DNA of 64,000 nt, from contig JACPUV010000023.1 of assembly GCA_016192105.1 (NCBI GenBank), forward strand, positions 116,209-180,208, written 5' to 3'. Shown here in pieces: positions 1-7,515 of this stretch. The translations under genes were made by a program, and so were the position numbers. Numbering within the stretch: position 1 is the stretch's first letter; each line of letters starts with the position of its first letter. The notes below the pieces were generated by a model, which saw nothing but the letters and a program-made list of their open reading frames with translations, did not search any database and had not been told where the DNA came from. Source of the DNA: Sphingobacteriales bacterium (GTDB taxonomy: Bacteria > Bacteroidota > Bacteroidia > Chitinophagales > Chitinophagaceae).

Positions 1-57
1 AATATTTTCCGCATCTTTAAAATCCTGGAATGCGTCGATCAGGTTAATACTTGACAT
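1..57 (-). CDS. nusA: Transcription termination/antitermination factor NusA, N-terminal fragment
   Basis: Only the first 19 codons are in the window; the gene continues past position 1. The translation starts MSSINLIDAFQDFKDAENI, which resembles the N-terminus of NusA in Bacteroidota. The position directly after rimP is the conserved rimP-nusA gene order. NusA binds RNA polymerase and influences pausing, termination and antitermination. The start is 28 bases after the rimP stop, so the two are probably cotranscribed from the promoter near 612-644. Confidence 0.75.
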   Translation of the reverse strand, partial: MSSINLIDAFQDFKDAENI

Positions 58-84
58 AGCTCAAAATTTTGTAATCCGGTTTGA

Positions 85-555
85 TTAAAATTTAATTTGA
101 ATTTTTGTAGTTTTTATTTGATCAAATGGAATCGTATGCGCTACGGTTTCCATCTTCTTTCCCTTTCCTTTCACCTCTTCCACCACAATACCGGTTTCTG
201 TGACAAGAAGCAATTTCCCTTCTGTTTTGGTGCCATCCAGTTTCACTACATCCACAAAACGGCCCACATTTTTCAGGTACTGGCGGTGCAGTTTCAGGGG
301 TTCATCCAGGCCCGGGGAGGAGAGTTCCAGTGAAAAATCGCCATCAGGGTACACCCCTTCTTCTTCCAGTTGCTTATACAATTTCCGGTTGTACTGAACC
401 AGCTTATCTACACTAATTCCATGATTACCATCAATATACACCTTAATATTGTTGGTCGGTTTGATCCTTATTTCCACTAAAAACAGTTCGGGCTCTCCGC
501 TGATCAGGGCGGTAACCTTCTGCTCCAAAGCCTGTATTTGCAGTTCGTTGCTCAT
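85..555 (-). CDS. rimP: Ribosome maturation factor RimP
   Basis: The 156-residue protein matches the size and two-domain plan of RimP (YhbC/DUF150), a cytoplasmic factor needed for 30S subunit maturation. The N-terminal alpha/beta domain contains a version of the family block around residues 40-85, including DGNHGISVD and DFSLELSSPGLDEPL. The C-terminal SH3-like barrel follows at about residues 90-156 (GRFVDVVKLDGT, GKLLLVTETG). The nusA start lies immediately downstream. The ATG at 555 is preceded by a leader with a strong stem-loop (570-593) and a good promoter (612-644). Confidence 0.95.
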   Translation of the reverse strand: MSNELQIQALEQKVTALISGEPELFLVEIRIKPTNNIKVYIDGNHGISVDKLVQYNRKLYKQLEEEGVYPDGDFSLELSSPGLDEPLKLHRQYLKNVGRFVDVVKLDGTKTEGKLLLVTETGIVVEEVKGKGKKMETVAHTIPFDQIKTTKIQIKF

Positions 556-569
556 TGGGTATAAAAGAA

Positions 570-593
570 GAAGGGAACGGCCTCGTTCCCTTC
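570..593 (-). promoter_or_regulatory. Stem-loop with U-rich tail in the rimP-nusA leader
   Basis: A perfect 10-base-pair stem (GAAGGGAACG at 570-579, CGTTCCCTTC at 584-593) closes a 4-base loop. On the transcribed strand it is followed by TTCTTTTATA, so it resembles an intrinsic terminator placed between promoter and rimP start. nusA operons are autoregulated by NusA in other bacteria; attenuation here is an inference from position and shape. Confidence 0.55.
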
Positions 594-611
594 TATCGTC
601 TTTTTCCAGTG

Positions 612-644
612 CAAATGTACGGGAAAAATGCAGTTCGCGCCAAA
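612..644 (-). promoter_or_regulatory. Bacteroidota-type promoter for rimP-nusA
   Basis: On the minus strand TTTG (641-644) is followed after 21 bases by TACATTTG (612-619). This fits the -33 TTTG / -7 TAnnTTTG consensus of the primary sigma factor of Bacteroidota. It lies about 57 bases upstream of the rimP ATG. Confidence 0.6.
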
Positions 645-736
645 TTGTATTCCGGGTAACCCGAAGGTTAATAATTCGGTAAACCGGCCTGAAAAGCCGG
701 TAACCGGAAAAAGACCCTTCCTACCTTTACAGTCCG

Positions 737-970
737 ATGAAATACATTTTATGGGCGATTGGAATTTATATCCTTTACCAGTTCATCTTTAAACTGGTGA
801 TACCGGTCTATATCGCCAGCCGGAAAATTAAAAAAGGATTCCGTGAAATGCAGAGCCGTATGCAGGAGCAAATGCAGCAGCAACAGGGATTTACTCCCCC
901 TCCCCAAACAGATCCGGCGGATCCCAAACACAAGGCAGGGGATTATATTGAGTTTGAGGAAGTACAATAA
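737..970 (+). CDS. Small single-pass membrane protein (DUF4834-like)
   Basis: A 77-residue protein with one hydrophobic N-terminal segment at about residues 3-25 (ILWAIGIYILYQFIFKLVI). A basic, Met/Gln-rich amphipathic stretch follows (KIKKGFREMQSRMQEQMQQQQ), then an acidic Pro-containing tail ending EFEEVQ. This pattern fits DUF4834, a small Bacteroidota-specific membrane protein of unknown function often found near housekeeping genes. It is divergent from rimP. A weak -7-like TACCTTTA occurs at 722-729, only a few bases before the ATG. No function can be assigned. Confidence 0.7.
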   Translation: MKYILWAIGIYILYQFIFKLVIPVYIASRKIKKGFREMQSRMQEQMQQQQGFTPPPQTDPADPKHKAGDYIEFEEVQ

Positions 971-1014
971 TCCTGCTTCAACACAGCAGCCTGGGCATAC
1001 GTACCGGAGCAGGG

Positions 1015-3246
1015 CTACCGAATCAGTTCAAACCCCGCTTCCTTTACCTGGCTTGAGCTGGTCCCGATAAAGACTTTAAAGTCCCCCGGTTCAAAAATAT
1101 AGTTCAGCCGGTCATTGTAAAAGCGGAGATCATTCGCGGAGATCGTAAAGCTGATTTCCCTGCTTTCGCCCCCCTTGATAAACACCTGCTGAAACCCTTT
1201 TAACTCCTTCACCGGCCGCACCACGGAACCCGTCAGGTCACGGATATATAACTGCACGGTTTCGGTGCCACCGGTATTGCCCTTATTGGTTACCGTTACT
1301 GCTGCGGTGATCGTTTGCCCCGGTTTGAATGTCCTGGCGCTGAGCCGGATATCACTGTACTCAAAATCCGCATAGCTCAGCCCGTGACCAAACGGGTATT
1401 TCGGGTAAATTGAAAGATCGGTATAGGCCGAGCGGTAAAATTTATCGCTGTCATGCTGCGCCGGGCGGCCGGTATTGTAATGATTGTAATAAATGGGAAT
1501 TTGTCCCTCGGTTATGGGAAAACTCATGGGCAGTTTGCCGGAAGGATTATAATCGCCGAATAACACATCGGCAATGGCATTTCCTGCTTCCGTACCCAGC
1601 CACCAGGAATACAGGATAGCGGGTGCATGATCGGCAGTCCAGTTAAAAACAAGCGGGCGGCCCGCGCTGATCAGTACAGCCACCGGCTTTCCTGTTGCCA
1701 CCACGGCTTTGATCAGTTCTTCCTGCACACCGGGCAGTTGCAGGGAGCTCCGGCTCTTGGCTTCGCCGCTCATATTGGGACCTTCCCCGACAGAAAGGAT
1801 CACAAAATCAGCGTTCTTCGCCGCTTCAACAGCTTCCGCGAAACCGGCCCTGGAACTGTCCATGAAATCACAGCCTTTGGCATAGAGCAACCGGGTCTCA
1901 GCTGACACTTTTTTACTGACCCCCTGCCAGAGCGAAACCATCCGGAGGGAATCATCGGGCCATTCATAACTCCAGAAACCCCGGTTATCGCCCTGGGCTT
2001 TAACAAAGGGACCGATCAATGCGATCGTACCGGTTTGCTTACAGACCGGCAGGGTATGATTGTCATTCTTCAGCAGTACAATGCTCTTCTTCGCAATATC
2101 CCGGGAAACGGCCAGGTGTTCCGCATTATTCCATTGCGCCTTTTCCCTGTCTTCACTGGAGAACTTATAGGGATCGGCAAACAATCCCATTTCAAATTTC
2201 TTGCGCAGGATCCTTCTCACCGCATCATCAATCACACTCATTTTTACTTTGCCTTCTTTTACCAGCCTGGCCAGGTGTTGAATATAACTCCGGCTCTCCA
2301 TATCCATATCGCTTCCGGCATTCGCTGCCTGTAAAGCCGCTTCATAATTATTTTTTGAATACCCGTGGTTGATCATCTCGCCGATACTGCCCCAGTCGCT
2401 CACCACAAAGCCGCTGAATTTCCACTGGCCTTTTAAAATATCCCGTTGTAAATATTTATTTCCCGTAGCCGGAATACCGTTAAGGTCATTAAATGAATTC
2501 ATAAACGTGGCAGCCCCGGCTTCTGCGGCCGCTTTAAAAGGCGGCAGGTAGGTTTCGTACAGCTGGCGAAGACTCATGTCCACACTGTTGTAATCACGGC
2601 CACCCACAGCCGCACCATAAGCCGCAAAGTGTTTGGCGCAGGCCATCAGTGCGGAAGTATCCCCGAATCCTTTCCCCTGGAAACCTTTCACTCTCGCTTT
2701 CGCGATCAGTGAACCGAGATAGGGATCTTCCCCTGCTCCTTCCATCACCCTGCCCCAGCGGGGATCACGGGCAATATCCACCATGGGAGCAAAGGTCCAG
2801 TGGATACCGGAGGCACTGGCTTCCGTGGCTGCCACCCTGGCGCTGGCTTCCATGGCAGCAAGGTCCCAGCTGGCTGCTTCTCCCAGCGGAATAGGAAAGA
2901 TGGTGCGGTAACCATGTATGATATCCTGCCCGAAGAGCAGGGGGATTTTTAACCTGGATTGCAGGGCCACTTCCTGCAACTCCCTTGTTCTTTTTACCCC
3001 GGTTACATTCAGCATGGAACCCACTTTCCCTTCTTTGATCTGTGAAAGCAGGTTGCCATCATTGGTCAGGGGACCGGTAGCGGCCCAGGGGCCGTTGTAC
3101 TGATTCATCTGCCCGATCTTTTCATCGAGGGTCATCAGTTTAAGAAGTGAGTCAACCGATTTCCGGATCTTTTTTTCTGCAGGACTTTGAGAATAAGCAG
3201 CGCCTGTTATGAACAACAGGCAGGCGATGGCAGCAATTCTTTTCAT
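1015..3246 (-). CDS. bglX: GH3 beta-glucosidase, BglX-like (locus A)
   Basis: A 743-residue GH3 enzyme with a signal peptide (MKRIAAIACLLFITGAAYSQ), so it is exported and probably periplasmic. GH3 enzymes release terminal beta-linked glucose. The N-terminal barrel domain contains KHFAAYG (205-211) and the nucleophile region VVSDWGSI with Asp284. The C-terminal alpha/beta sandwich and the fibronectin-III-like end domain follow, giving the full BglX domain set. It is the last gene of locus A, downstream of two GH16 genes, which suggests that it finishes laminari-oligosaccharides to glucose. A second GH3 lies at 15305-17602 in locus B. Substrate linkage is inferred from the neighbours. Confidence 0.92.
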   Translation of the reverse strand: MKRIAAIACLLFITGAAYSQSPAEKKIRKSVDSLLKLMTLDEKIGQMNQYNGPWAATGPLTNDGNLLSQIKEGKVGSMLNVTGVKRTRELQEVALQSRLKIPLLFGQDIIHGYRTIFPIPLGEAASWDLAAMEASARVAATEASASGIHWTFAPMVDIARDPRWGRVMEGAGEDPYLGSLIAKARVKGFQGKGFGDTSALMACAKHFAAYGAAVGGRDYNSVDMSLRQLYETYLPPFKAAAEAGAATFMNSFNDLNGIPATGNKYLQRDILKGQWKFSGFVVSDWGSIGEMINHGYSKNNYEAALQAANAGSDMDMESRSYIQHLARLVKEGKVKMSVIDDAVRRILRKKFEMGLFADPYKFSSEDREKAQWNNAEHLAVSRDIAKKSIVLLKNDNHTLPVCKQTGTIALIGPFVKAQGDNRGFWSYEWPDDSLRMVSLWQGVSKKVSAETRLLYAKGCDFMDSSRAGFAEAVEAAKNADFVILSVGEGPNMSGEAKSRSSLQLPGVQEELIKAVVATGKPVAVLISAGRPLVFNWTADHAPAILYSWWLGTEAGNAIADVLFGDYNPSGKLPMSFPITEGQIPIYYNHYNTGRPAQHDSDKFYRSAYTDLSIYPKYPFGHGLSYADFEYSDIRLSARTFKPGQTITAAVTVTNKGNTGGTETVQLYIRDLTGSVVRPVKELKGFQQVFIKGGESREISFTISANDLRFYNDRLNYIFEPGDFKVFIGTSSSQVKEAGFELIR

Positions 3247-3331
3247 AATGAATGTTTAGGCGAATAAATATAAAGTACTATGAATTGGGCAGGACCCAGG
3301 TCATCCGCAAACTGCCCGGCAGAGCAGTTCA

Positions 3332-4150
3332 TCACTGGTACACCCGCACCCAATCCACGATCATTTGCCGGGGAAATATTTGCTCATCTACCCCGAATTT
3401 TCCTCCCCACTTACCCCCCACAGCAATATTGAGCAGCAGGTGAAATTCCTTATCGAAAGGCCAGGCAGCAAAGCCGGTCTTGTCGTTTTTAAAATAATTG
3501 TATAGCTGTCCGTCCACCAGGAAAGAAATGGATTCCGGTGTCCACTCGATGGAGTAAATATGAAACAGGGAAGAGTAGTCCGGGCGACTGATGCCTTTTG
3601 TTTTTTGTGTGCCGAGCATCCCATTGTAGGATTGGGTGTGCACCGTGCCAAATACGGAGTCCGGCCAGTACCCGACATTCTCCATGATATCGATTTCCCC
3701 GCTCAAGGGCCAGCCGCCGTATTCCCAATGGGTGGGCAGCATCCAGATCGCGGGCCAGAGTCCCCTGCCGGCAGACAGTTTGGCCCTGATCTCCATCCGT
3801 CCGTATTGCCAGTCACCCTTATTTCGGGAAGCCAGCCTGGCCGAAGTATAGGCTGCCCCCTGGTAATCTTCCCGGCGGGCTTCAATGATCAGGCATCCAT
3901 CCTGCACCCGGGCATTGTCTGTCCTGTCCCAGGTATAGTACTGCAGTTCATTATTTCCCCATCCGCAGTTTTGGGGACAGCCGGTCCCTTTATCATAATT
4001 CCATTTCAGGCTGTCGGGCAGTCCCACGTAATTAAATTCATCCGACCAGACCAGTTTACTGAAAACAGATTGTGCTTCACTTCCCTTCCGGGCAAAAAGA
4101 AAACACAGGAGGATACCGGTAGCCAGTATCCGCTTATTGCTGAGCCACAT
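3332..4150 (-). CDS. GH16 laminarinase-like glucanase
   Basis: From the ATG at 4150 (MWLSNKRILATGILLC...) the protein has 272 residues with an ordinary signal peptide ending near EAQS. A longer reading to 4225 adds residues that run through a stem-loop and is less likely. The GH16 fold is shown by LVWSDEF, GRMEIRAKL, WPAIWMLP and the catalytic signature GEIDIMEN, with Glu152 as nucleophile, Asp154 and Glu157 as acid/base. This form is typical of endo-beta-1,3-(1,3/1,4)-glucanases. There is no lipobox, so it is probably periplasmic, unlike the neighbouring GH16 lipoprotein. A terminator-like hairpin precedes it. Confidence 0.92.
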   Translation of the reverse strand: MWLSNKRILATGILLCFLFARKGSEAQSVFSKLVWSDEFNYVGLPDSLKWNYDKGTGCPQNCGWGNNELQYYTWDRTDNARVQDGCLIIEARREDYQGAAYTSARLASRNKGDWQYGRMEIRAKLSAGRGLWPAIWMLPTHWEYGGWPLSGEIDIMENVGYWPDSVFGTVHTQSYNGMLGTQKTKGISRPDYSSLFHIYSIEWTPESISFLVDGQLYNYFKNDKTGFAAWPFDKEFHLLLNIAVGGKWGGKFGVDEQIFPRQMIVDWVRVYQ

Positions 4151-4175
4151 AATCACTGCTTTGACGTTCCTTAAT

Positions 4176-4229
4176 AAAAAAAATAAAAGTGGAGGTATTA
4201 TCTTAAAAAAGAAGATACGTTCCACTTTT
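4176..4229 (-). terminator. Terminator-like hairpin between the two GH16 genes
   Basis: The arms AAAAGTGGA (4185-4193) and TCCACTTTT (4221-4229) pair perfectly and enclose a second inner pairing (ATCTT with AAGAT). On the minus strand the hairpin is followed by eight T (plus-strand A at 4176-4183). It lies after the upstream GH16 stop and before the downstream GH16 start, so it may end or partly attenuate the locus A transcript. Confidence 0.6.
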
Positions 4230-4263
4230 TTAGACTGCTTATGCTTATTGCTTTTTTGAAGCC

Positions 4264-5292
4264 TTATTGATAAACTCGTATATAATCAATCTCCATAGCG
4301 GCACTGGAGAATCCGGGATCTACGGCCCCGCCAAAACTGCCTCCCATCGCCACATTCAGGATCACAAAGAAATTTTGGTTGAACGGCAGGCTGCCCGTAT
4401 TCCCAAAAGAATAAAAAACAACATCATCCACAAAAAATTTGATGGAAGAAACGGTCCATTCCACCGCATACCTGTGAAACTCCGTAGTAACATTCGGAAC
4501 GGCGACAGTAGCGCCATCTCCATTCCCTCCCGAATGCCCCGGGTGATGCAGGGTTCCAAAGATCGTATTGAGCTGATTGCCCCTGTGTTCCATGATATCG
4601 ATCTCGCCACAGGCCGGCCAGCCCACTGTACCGATATTATTGCCCAGCATCCAGATCGCAGGCCAGGTACCCGCGCCGGCAGGCAACTTGGCCCGCGCTT
4701 CAATCTTCCCGTACTTAAATGAAAATTTATCCCTCGACAGGAGCCGGGCGGAAGTATAGGGACTCCCGCTGAAATTCTCTGCCTTCGCAATTATTTTAAG
4801 GGTACCATTCGATACCACGGCATTATCGGTTCTGTTAGTATAATACTGCAGCTCCCCGTTTCCCCATCCGCCGGCACCGAGGTCATATCCCCATTTGGCC
4901 GGATCCGGCGCGCCGGGTGTGTCAAATTCATCGGACCAGACCAGGGTCTGGATTACGTTTACGGAAAGCGTGATTGATTTGGAAATGGAATGTCCTGTTC
5001 CGCTCTTGGCCGCAACCGTAATGGTATAGGTGCCCGAAGCCGTGTATTTGTACGAAAGTGTTCCGGTTGAAGATAATTGGTTTACTCCATTCCCCAGGTC
5101 AAAGGTATAAAGTACGGTATGCGTGGCAGACGCGGTAAAGGTCACATTGCCGCTATTGTCCGGGTTGACAACCGCATTGACGACCAGGTTCTCCGGGATG
5201 ATATCCGTAGTTCCGTTCTCTTTATTCTTATTACAGGATGTTACGGTAACAAGGAGCAATAAAACCGGGAACAAAATTGGTTTCATATACAA
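4264..5292 (-). CDS. PKD-GH16 surface lipoprotein, laminarinase-like
   Basis: A 342-residue lipoprotein (lipobox VTSC, Cys20; a start two codons later at 5286 is equally possible). A PKD-like beta-sandwich spans about residues 35-112 (YTFDLGNGV, YKYTASGTYTITVAAKSG). The GH16 catalytic domain runs from about 115 to the end, with GEIDIMEH giving Glu230, Asp232 and Glu235. In Sus-like loci such lipoproteins sit on the outer membrane and make the first endo-cuts in the polysaccharide. The PKD part resembles those of the two binding lipoproteins upstream, which suggests a shared targeting or spacer module. Confidence 0.92.
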   Translation of the reverse strand: MYMKPILFPVLLLLVTVTSCNKNKENGTTDIIPENLVVNAVVNPDNSGNVTFTASATHTVLYTFDLGNGVNQLSSTGTLSYKYTASGTYTITVAAKSGTGHSISKSITLSVNVIQTLVWSDEFDTPGAPDPAKWGYDLGAGGWGNGELQYYTNRTDNAVVSNGTLKIIAKAENFSGSPYTSARLLSRDKFSFKYGKIEARAKLPAGAGTWPAIWMLGNNIGTVGWPACGEIDIMEHRGNQLNTIFGTLHHPGHSGGNGDGATVAVPNVTTEFHRYAVEWTVSSIKFFVDDVVFYSFGNTGSLPFNQNFFVILNVAMGGSFGGAVDPGFSSAAMEIDYIRVYQ

Positions 5293-5321
5293 GAGGTAAA
5301 CTGAAATAATAAAATAACATC

Positions 5322-5375
5322 CACCCGTTTTACAGGGTGTACAGATAAAAGGGAACCAGGTTTCCTTTTATCTGT
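5322..5375 (-). promoter_or_regulatory. Two stem-loops upstream of the lipoprotein GH16
   Basis: ACAGATAAAAGGGAACC (5341-5357) and its near-perfect complement (5359-5375, one mismatch) form a 17-bp hairpin with a one-base loop. A second hairpin, CACCC (5322-5326) with GGGTG (5335-5339), follows on the transcribed strand and leads into a T-rich stretch. They fill the gap between the binding protein and the GH16 gene and could lower or stabilise segments of the operon message; this is inference. Confidence 0.5.
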
Positions 5376-5401
5376 ATTTCCTGCATTTCATCCACCCATT
5401 A

Positions 5402-6337
5402 TTACATGGGCTTTAATTTCAGGTACCAGGCGTTTCCTGTCTCTGTCCCTCTTGCTCTTAAGTATAAATAAGTGGGTGTGATCACCATGATTTCATATTC
5501 CTTTTGCAAAGAACCGTACCCGATAAACTGTGCATTACTGGTCAGCTCAATCGCCGTTTTTGTTGAAGGCGCGTTGGCAGCAATACCAGAACTGGAAGGA
5601 ACAAAATTAAAAGCGGTAGCAGGGCTTCCGCCATAGGAATAACAGGCTTCAGCTCCGGAACCGGGAATACCCGGTAAAGTGGTCAGCCCGCCGGTCTTGG
5701 TAAAAGCGCCATCCGGTGTCGTTACTGTTAAAGTAAAACTGGTGGCTCCTGTTTTAGTAAAAGCAAACCTGGCTGTATAGAAACAATTACAGCAGGCTAC
5801 TTTCTCGTTGGGAGCGGCCGCCCACCATTCGGGTGTAACAGAGGTGGTGCTCCAGGGACCTACACCAAAATGGCCGGCCACATCTTTGTCAACATACCAT
5901 GTTTTGGTCCCGCCACCGGTAAGATTCGCTACGATCGTAGGATCCGGAACGAAATTACTCTGAACGGTCACGTCTTTTGTTGCAGTAGAAGATGTACCAC
6001 CCTTACCATAAACAACCACGGTTACCCGGTAGGTATTCAGGCCCAGTTTGGTATATTTTTTTAAACCCCTGCCGCTGGCCAGGAAATCCAGGTTGATCCC
6101 GTCGGCTGCATCATAGTCAATCTTATAAGACAGACCGTTGCTGGCGGTAATGACAAAGTTTACATCACCGGATCCGTCCCCGTTGGGGTGAGTGCCATCT
6201 TGCCCGACCAATTGTGCGTCAATAACAATATTGGAAGGAGCCGTCAGGTCCCCCATCGAGTAATCCGCCTGCTTGCAACTGATAACCACAGTCAGTATCA
6301 GTAGAACAGCCGCTGCTATTTTAAATAATGCTTTCAT
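5402..6337 (-). CDS. Surface glycan-binding lipoprotein candidate (SusE/F position)
   Basis: A 311-residue lipoprotein (signal ending VVIS-C, Cys21). The N-terminal half (about 35-130) is a PKD-like beta-sandwich. The C-terminal half begins near GGGTKTWYVDKDVAGHFGVG and has several aromatic residues (PEWW, FYTARF), a layout I associate with binding proteins of laminarin-type loci. There are no catalytic motifs. Two adjacent cysteine pairs (ACCNC) are notable. It is third after susC-susD-PKD lipoprotein, the usual slot for surface glycan-binding proteins. Glycan binding is inferred from position and build. Confidence 0.7.
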   Translation of the reverse strand: MKALFKIAAAVLLILTVVISCKQADYSMGDLTAPSNIVIDAQLVGQDGTHPNGDGSGDVNFVITASNGLSYKIDYDAADGINLDFLASGRGLKKYTKLGLNTYRVTVVVYGKGGTSSTATKDVTVQSNFVPDPTIVANLTGGGTKTWYVDKDVAGHFGVGPWSTTSVTPEWWAAAPNEKVACCNCFYTARFAFTKTGATSFTLTVTTPDGAFTKTGGLTTLPGIPGSGAEACYSYGGSPATAFNFVPSSSGIAANAPSTKTAIELTSNAQFIGYGSLQKEYEIMVITPTYLYLRARGTETGNAWYLKLKPM

Positions 6338-6351
6338 ATTAATCTGTTTTT

Positions 6352-7500
6352 TTAATTAGTTAATCTGATGTTATCGACGTAGAAAATGGAACCCTGTCCA
6401 CCCTCACCGGGGGCATTGCCGCTATAACCGTCATTAAACCGGAATACGATCTGGCCAAACTTCGCATTCGCCGGTAAAGCAGGCAGTGTGCTGAAATCAA
6501 ATACCAGTTCTTCCCAGGCTCCGGAAGTGGTGAACGGCACTTTTAGCACCCCTACCCCGTTGCCCGGTGTTCCGGTATAAGCAGCTTCCAGTTCCAGGTT
6601 CAGTTTTTTACCAATAAGTGTGGGATCCGGGTTATACACCAGGATTTTCACTTTTTTATTTACAGACAAATCAACCAATTGATTTAACGGGCTATAAGTC
6701 CCGCTCCAGTTTTCCCATCCGCGAACATATTTACCCACGGTGGCTGATGTATTCAAACCGGTGGCATCCGGGTTGGCCACTTTTGTAAACTGCTGACCGC
6801 CTCCGAATGTACCAAAGAAATAATTTACAGCCGCATCTTCAAAAGTGATGGGTAAAGCAAAAGAGAAGGGGTTAATGGTTTTGGCCGTTATCACTTCTGC
6901 GGTTGCGGCCCCGGTATAAGTGGCATTACCGCTTTTGGCAACCACTTTTACATTATAGGCGCCAGACGCAGCGTACACATGATAAACCGTTGCATTTTTT
7001 GCCAGCGGGGTACCTACTTCATTCGGCACATCGCCCCAGTAAACCAGGAAAGAAGCTGTATAAAGAGCGGTAGCTTTTACCGACAGGCTGTTGGCATTGC
7101 TGCCAATGGTCGGCACCAGGTTTTCCGGCGCCCGGTAGGTTACCGTGATCGGGTAGGCGTTGGTTGTTTGTTTGCCGGCCAGATCAGTGGATACGATCGT
7201 TACGGAAAAACTGCCTTCGGGATAAACGTGTGAGGCGTTATTTCCGGGTAATACTGTTGCTTTGGCGCCATCGTGGCCAAAGTCAACAGAAAAAGAAGTA
7301 ACCCCCTCACCCAGGGGCGTAACGGTTACCACGCCTGAATTATCGTTACTGATATCAATGATTTTGGAAAGATTGCCGGAGCTAACGGTACTTAAGAAAG
7401 AGGTATCTCCATCAATACCGGCCTTTTTTGCACATCCGGTGGCTATAAAAAGGAGCGCTGCAATCCCCCATACTATTTTTACTTGTTTCATTATGGACAA
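6352..7500 (-). CDS. PKD-domain lipoprotein with CBM-like C-terminus
   Basis: A 382-residue lipoprotein (FIATGC, Cys23; the second Met at 7491 could also be the start). Two PKD-type repeats occupy about residues 40-215 (SVDFGHDGAKATVLPGNNASHVYPEGSFSV is one such stretch, and AASGAYNVKVVAKSG lies in the other). The rest is a beta-sandwich ending FYVDNIRLTN, a form common in carbohydrate-binding modules. No catalytic residues are visible. It follows susD by 15 bases and is probably a surface glycan-binding protein that helps SusCD capture beta-glucan. Confidence 0.72.
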   Translation of the reverse strand: MSIMKQVKIVWGIAALLFIATGCAKKAGIDGDTSFLSTVSSGNLSKIIDISNDNSGVVTVTPLGEGVTSFSVDFGHDGAKATVLPGNNASHVYPEGSFSVTIVSTDLAGKQTTNAYPITVTYRAPENLVPTIGSNANSLSVKATALYTASFLVYWGDVPNEVGTPLAKNATVYHVYAASGAYNVKVVAKSGNATYTGAATAEVITAKTINPFSFALPITFEDAAVNYFFGTFGGGQQFTKVANPDATGLNTSATVGKYVRGWENWSGTYSPLNQLVDLSVNKKVKILVYNPDPTLIGKKLNLELEAAYTGTPGNGVGVLKVPFTTSGAWEELVFDFSTLPALPANAKFGQIVFRFNDGYSGNAPGEGGQGSIFYVDNIRLTN

Positions 7501-7515
7501 TTTAAAGTTTTATTA

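Noticed and set aside
3560..4174. 204-residue plus-strand open frame opposite the GH16 gene
   Set aside because: It is antisense to a GH16 gene with full catalytic motif and has no recognisable domain.
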